NCBI RefSeq assembly: GCF_014297445.1
Contig: NZ_JACORU010000003.1
Coordinates: forward strand, 62,001 to 126,000
Length of the DNA: 64,000 nt
Reading direction: 5' to 3'
Source of the DNA: Ramlibacter albus
GTDB lineage: Bacteria > Pseudomonadota > Gammaproteobacteria > Burkholderiales > Burkholderiaceae_C
The translations under genes and the position numbers were made by a program. A model generated the notes under the pieces. The model was not told the DNA's origin. It saw only the letters and a list, made by a program, of their open reading frames with translations, and did no database searches. This document shows, in pieces, positions 60,762 through 64,000 of this stretch (within the stretch, counting starts at the first letter, position 1; the number at the start of each line of letters is the position of its first letter).

Positions 60762-61253
60762 ATGGTCAAGAAGATCCAGAAGTCCGGCGGCGGCGCCGAA
60801 GAGAAGAAGTCCGGCGCCCAGCTTTCGGGCACCGTGAAGGACAGCGCCCAGCAGATCTGGCTGGCGGGCCTGGGCGCCTTCGCCAAGGCGCAGGAGGAAG
60901 GCAGCAAGGTGTTCGACGCGCTGGTCAAGGAAGGCATGTCCATCCAGCGCAAGACGCAGGCGGCCGCCGAGGAGAAGATTTCCGAGGCCACCAACCGCAT
61001 GGCCTCCATGGCCACCGACCTGTCGTCCAAGGCGTCGGGCCAGTGGAACAAGATGGAAGGCATCTTCGAGGAGCGCGTCTCGCGCGCCCTCAACAAGCTG
61101 GGCGTGCCCTCGGCGAAGGACATCGACGCGCTGATCGCGCGCATCGATGAACTCAATCGCAACGTGGCGCGCCTGTCGGCCAAGCAGGCGGCGGCGTCCC
61201 ACGAGGCGCCGGCGAAGCCTTCGCGCAAGCGCGCGGCGCGCAAGGCGTCGTGA
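60762..61253 (+). CDS. Phasin-family polyhydroxyalkanoate granule protein
   Basis: A 163-residue phasin. It has the family core LSGTVKDSAQQIWLAGLGAFAKAQEEGSKVFDALVKEGMSIQ, an amphipathic helix, and a basic Lys/Ala-rich end (APAKPSRKRAARKAS) like PhaF-type proteins that contact DNA. It coats PHA granules. The start is the ATG at 60762, with GAGGAG 8 bases upstream; an in-frame TTG at 60744 is less likely. It has its own intrinsic terminator. Confidence 0.9.
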   Translation: MVKKIQKSGGGAEEKKSGAQLSGTVKDSAQQIWLAGLGAFAKAQEEGSKVFDALVKEGMSIQRKTQAAAEEKISEATNRMASMATDLSSKASGQWNKMEGIFEERVSRALNKLGVPSAKDIDALIARIDELNRNVARLSAKQAAASHEAPAKPSRKRAARKAS

Positions 61254-61272
61254 CCGTTCGACGCATCGGCAC

Positions 61273-61295
61273 AAGGGCGCTGAGGCGCCCTTTTT
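61273..61295 (+). terminator. Intrinsic terminator of the phasin gene
   Basis: GGGCGC (61275-61280) pairs with GCGCCC (61285-61290) around a TGAG loop, extended by AA/TT and followed by a T-run. It begins 20 bases after the phasin stop. Confidence 0.88.
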
Positions 61296-61356
61296 GCTGC
61301 CCGCCTTGCTGCAACGCAACAAGATCGGCACCACCCCGCACCTACACTGCGCCCTG

Positions 61357-62520
61357 ATGAGGACGAGCCCCACCCCTCCCCCCAAGATCGCCCTCGCGCT
61401 GGCCGGCGGCGGCCCGCTGGGCGCCATCTACGAGATCGGCGCGCTGTGCGCGCTCGACGAGGCGCTGCAAGGCATCGACTTCACGCGGCTGCACCACTAC
61501 GTCGGCGTCTCGGCGGGAGGTTTCATCGCCGCTGGCCTGGCCAACGGCATGAGCCCGCGCCAGCTGTGCGCGGCTTTCATCGAGAACGATGCGAGCGCGT
61601 CCGAAGTGTTCGACCCTGCCTGGCTGATGGTGCCCGCTTACGGCGAATTCGCCCGGCGCGCGATCATGCTGCCCGGGCTGGCGCTTTCCGCCGCCTGGCG
61701 CGCGACGTTCGGCCGCCGTTCCCTCACCCACTCGCTGGAGCAGCTCGGCCCGATCCTGCCCACCGGCATCTTCTCGAACGACGAGGTCGACCGGCGCCTC
61801 GCCCGCGTTTTCTCGCGCGAGGGCCGCACGAACGACTTCCGCGAGCTGAAGGCCAAGCTGACACTGGTCGCCACGAACCTCGACACCGGCGAGGCCGCGC
61901 CCTTCGGCCGCCCCGGGTTCGACCACGTGCCGATCTCGAAGGCGGTGCAGGCCAGCTCCGCCCTGCCGGGCCTCTTTCCGCCCGTGGAGATCGAGGAGCA
62001 CTACTACGTGGACGGCGCGCTGAAGAAGACCATGCACGCCTCGGTGGCCCTCGAGGACGGCGTGGACCTGATGCTGTGCCTGAATCCGCTCGTGCCCTTC
62101 CGCGCCGCGCGGATCGTGGACGGCGGCCTGCCCGCGGTGCTCAGCCAGACCTTCCGCTCCATGATCCATTCCCGCATGGCGCTGGGGATGAAGCACTACG
62201 AGCGCGCGTACCCCGGCACGGACATCGTGCTGGTGGAACCGGACCCGCTCGACACGCAACTGCACCGCGCGAACACCTTCAGCTACGGCCAGCGCCGGCA
62301 GATGGCCGAGCACGCTTACCAGCAGACACGCGCGATGCTGCGCGCCCGCCACGCCGAGCTCTCGGCCAAGCTGCGCCGGCACGGCGTGAGCCTGCGCGCC
62401 GACGTGCTGCACGACCCGGCGCGGCACCTCGTGGAGCCGCGCACGCCGCCCACGCGGTTCGGCCGCGCCGTCGCCTCGCTGCACGCGGGCCTGGACGAAC
62501 TTTCCGTCGCCATTGCCTGA
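61357..62520 (+). CDS. Patatin-like phospholipase
   Basis: A 387-residue patatin-family serine hydrolase. The oxyanion loop is GGGPLGAIYEIG (residues about 18-29), the nucleophile elbow GVSAGG is near residue 51, and the catalytic Asp lies in VDGALKK (DGA). A C-terminal part of about 120 residues contains MALGMKHYERAYPGTDIVLVEPD. No signal peptide is seen, so it is probably cytoplasmic. It may release fatty acids from lipids or act on storage granules. No ribosome-binding site is visible before ATG 61357. It lies downstream of the phasin terminator and upstream of a TetR gene. Confidence 0.88.
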   Translation: MRTSPTPPPKIALALAGGGPLGAIYEIGALCALDEALQGIDFTRLHHYVGVSAGGFIAAGLANGMSPRQLCAAFIENDASASEVFDPAWLMVPAYGEFARRAIMLPGLALSAAWRATFGRRSLTHSLEQLGPILPTGIFSNDEVDRRLARVFSREGRTNDFRELKAKLTLVATNLDTGEAAPFGRPGFDHVPISKAVQASSALPGLFPPVEIEEHYYVDGALKKTMHASVALEDGVDLMLCLNPLVPFRAARIVDGGLPAVLSQTFRSMIHSRMALGMKHYERAYPGTDIVLVEPDPLDTQLHRANTFSYGQRRQMAEHAYQQTRAMLRARHAELSAKLRRHGVSLRADVLHDPARHLVEPRTPPTRFGRAVASLHAGLDELSVAIA

Positions 62521-62562
62521 AGAAATGTTGACCCCCACGTTTGCCGCTTCGCGGACTGCACT

Positions 62563-62577
62563 GCCCCCCGAGGGGGC
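62563..62577. repeat. GC hairpin element (GCCCCC-CGA-GGGGGC)
   Basis: A 6-bp G/C stem with a CGA triloop sits in the 90-bp gap between the patatin and TetR genes. Similar dispersed hairpins in front of genes are known, from memory, in Comamonadaceae genomes. No T-run follows, so it is not a clear terminator. Confidence 0.45.
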
Positions 62578-62610
62578 TTCAATCGCCTTCGGGCGGCCGG
62601 GCGGCGATTG

Positions 62611-63270
62611 ATGGCCAAGAAAGCCCCACGCCGCACGGCCGAACGCATCCTCGAGGTGACACTCGATTTGTTCAACCGCTTCGGCGAACCCAACGTCTCC
62701 ACCACGCTGATCTCGGCCGAGCTGAACATCAGCCCCGGCAACCTTTACTACCACTACCCGGCGAAGGACGAGCTGATCAACTCGCTCTTCGACCGCTACG
62801 AGCGCTCCCTGTCGGAGCTGCTGAACGCGAGCGATGGCGTGCGCGACGTGGAGGACGCGTGGTTCTTCATGCACACGCTGTTCGAGCTGATCTGGCAATA
62901 CCGCTTCCTGTACCGGGACCTGAACGACCTCCTGTCGAAGAACCGCCGCCTGGAGACCCACTTCCAGTGGGTGCTGAAGAACAAGACCCGCGCCATCCGC
63001 GCGCTGCTCGACGGCATGAGCCGCTCGGGCGCGATGTCGATCGACTCGCGCGAGGTGGAGGCGACGGCCACGAGCATGGTGGTGGTGCTCACCTACTGGT
63101 TGAGTTACGAGTACGTGCGGGATCCCCGCCGCGCGCTGGAGCCGGAGAGCGCGCAGCTCGCCCTCATGCGCGGCGCCCACCACGTGCTCAATCTGCTGGT
63201 ACCCTATCTCCAGCACGACCAGCGCGCGCATTTGCTCAAGCTGGTTTCGGCATACGGCAACGCAGGTTGA
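62611..63270 (+). CDS. TetR/AcrR-family regulator
   Basis: A 219-residue TetR-fold protein. The N-terminal helix-turn-helix is ERILEVTLDLFNRFGEPNVSTTLISAELNISPGNLYYHYPAKDELINSLFDRYE. The following all-helical ligand domain is unassigned. The start is the ATG at 62611, following a TTG codon in frame. Its targets could include the patatin and acyl-CoA reductase genes; this is inferred from position only. Confidence 0.9.
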   Translation: MAKKAPRRTAERILEVTLDLFNRFGEPNVSTTLISAELNISPGNLYYHYPAKDELINSLFDRYERSLSELLNASDGVRDVEDAWFFMHTLFELIWQYRFLYRDLNDLLSKNRRLETHFQWVLKNKTRAIRALLDGMSRSGAMSIDSREVEATATSMVVVLTYWLSYEYVRDPRRALEPESAQLALMRGAHHVLNLLVPYLQHDQRAHLLKLVSAYGNAG

Positions 63271-63286
63271 GGAGACGACGAACGAG

Positions 63287-64000
63287 ATGGCCAAGTGGTC
63301 GGCAGTTCCCCATTCGGGCGCTTTCGCCTATGACCCCGCCTCGCTGCGCAAGGTGTGGGACCGGCTGCACGCGGGCGATGCCGAACCGTGGCCGGCCGAC
63401 GCAGCCGTGGTGGACGCGTGGGTGCTGTTCCACAACGGTGAGTTCCAGAAGGCCGTGGACGCGGGGTTGCAGGCCGGCGGTCACGGCATCACGGTCGCGA
63501 ACAAGGCCACGTGCATTTACGCGAACTACCTCGAGAAAAAAGAGAAGGCCAAGCTCGAGCTGCTGATGGAGGCTGCGCAGCGCGCCGAGGCGCAGTCGCG
63601 CGAGCAGCCGGAGGCGCCCAACGCCTGGTACTGGCAGGCGTATGCGCTCGGCCGGTATAGCCAGGGCATCAGCGTCGCGAAGGCGCTGGCGCAGGGGCTC
63701 GGCACCAAGGTGAAGGAAGCGCTGGAGACCACCATCCGCCTTCAACCGCGCCATGCGGACGCGCACGTGGCGCTCGCCGCCTTCCATGCCGAAGTGATCG
63801 ACAAGGTCGGTTCACTAATCGGCGGCATGACGTATGGCGCAAAGAAGGACACGGGCCTGAAGCTGTACGAGGAAGCGCTGAAGATCAACCCGCACTCGGT
63901 GATCACGCTGATCGAATACGCCAACGGCCTTGTGATGCTCGAAGGCGAGAAGAAGATGAAGGAAGCCACGCGCCTGTACGAGCAGGCCGTGGCCATGAAG
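63287..64000 (+). CDS. TPR-repeat protein (3-prime end outside the window)
   Basis: The first 238 residues of a cytoplasmic-looking helical protein; the frame is open to the window edge. Residues 155-238 show TPR helices (RLQPRHADAHVALAAFHAEVI, LYEEALKINPHSVITLIEYANGLVML, EATRLYEQAVAMK). The first part (WSAVPHSGAFAYDPASLRKVWDRLHAGDAEPWP) has no known domain. AGGAG precedes the ATG at 63287, 16 bp after the TetR stop. Confidence 0.8.
   Translation, partial: MAKWSAVPHSGAFAYDPASLRKVWDRLHAGDAEPWPADAAVVDAWVLFHNGEFQKAVDAGLQAGGHGITVANKATCIYANYLEKKEKAKLELLMEAAQRAEAQSREQPEAPNAWYWQAYALGRYSQGISVAKALAQGLGTKVKEALETTIRLQPRHADAHVALAAFHAEVIDKVGSLIGGMTYGAKKDTGLKLYEEALKINPHSVITLIEYANGLVMLEGEKKMKEATRLYEQAVAMK

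Noticed and set aside
62563..62577. Intrinsic terminator for the patatin gene
   Set aside because: The hairpin is stable but has no T-run and lies directly before the TetR gene; it is kept as a repeat-like element.
1..64000. Prophage, integrative element or attachment site
   Set aside because: No integrase, phage structural gene, tRNA or flanking direct repeat was found; composition is even across the window.

Overview
The window reads as a GC-rich chromosome segment of a betaproteobacterium, most likely Burkholderiales, family Comamonadaceae (Ramlibacter/Variovorax-like). This is inferred from gene content and protein character (slmA, argB, a TctE-type sensor kinase, a TRAP importer with UxaA, a phasin) and from codon composition; no rRNA or tRNA gene is present to confirm it. 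Coding density is very high, many genes overlap by 1-4 bases, and no gap without a gene exceeds 300 bases. The largest is about 256 bp, upstream of the S-layer-like gene.

Layout. (1) 1-7.85 kb: a sugar-acid catabolic locus. Two short-chain dehydrogenases run leftward, and a FadR-type regulator, a DctPQM TRAP importer, a UxaA-type dehydratase and an Ldh-family oxidoreductase run rightward. A regulator-type operator sits in the divergent promoter. (2) 7.9-16.9 kb: a small secreted protein, pdeM and slmA. Then comes a leftward operon of tlpA-like, DUF4266 lipoprotein, DUF3570, apbE, response regulator and histidine kinase, with a divergent cytochrome c lipoprotein, then argB and a glycosyltransferase. 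(3) 17-26.4 kb: a type I secretion locus. It has two adjacent ABC ATPases, an HlyD-type adaptor, a TolC-type channel, a SapC-family protein and a serralysin-like RTX protease. It is headed by a short protein that looks like the N-terminal half of a TnpB nuclease without its RuvC domain, translationally coupled to the first ATPase gene. (4) 26.7-32.8 kb: a glycosyltransferase, a methyltransferase and a TPR-GT41 O-GlcNAc-transferase-like gene, next to a large Cys/His/Trp-free RTX/S-layer-like protein that is the probable main export substrate. The RTX protease and this protein share a module of about 125 residues. (5) 33-37.8 kb: FecR protein, CHASE2 cyclase-like protein and TPR/beta-barrel outer-membrane protein, divergent from a Crp-family regulator with a near-consensus CRP box between them. 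(6) 37.8-58.5 kb: a rhamnose-containing O-antigen or exopolysaccharide cluster with ABC-type export (Wzm/Wzt), many glycosyltransferases, a GtrB/flippase/DUF2142 triad, two unusual fusion proteins, and rfbBDAC. (7) 58.6-64 kb: a long fatty acyl-CoA reductase-like enzyme, phasin, patatin-like phospholipase, TetR regulator and a partial TPR gene, which suggests storage-lipid metabolism.

Together, regions 3-6 describe the cell surface: a secreted, possibly glycosylated surface-layer protein, its exporter, a surface protease and the polysaccharide coat. The most unusual items are the RuvC-less TnpB-like gene with a 13-bp perfect inverted repeat over its start codon, the module shared by the protease and the S-layer protein, a cyclase with degenerate active-site residues, and the acyltransferase-methyltransferase fusion.
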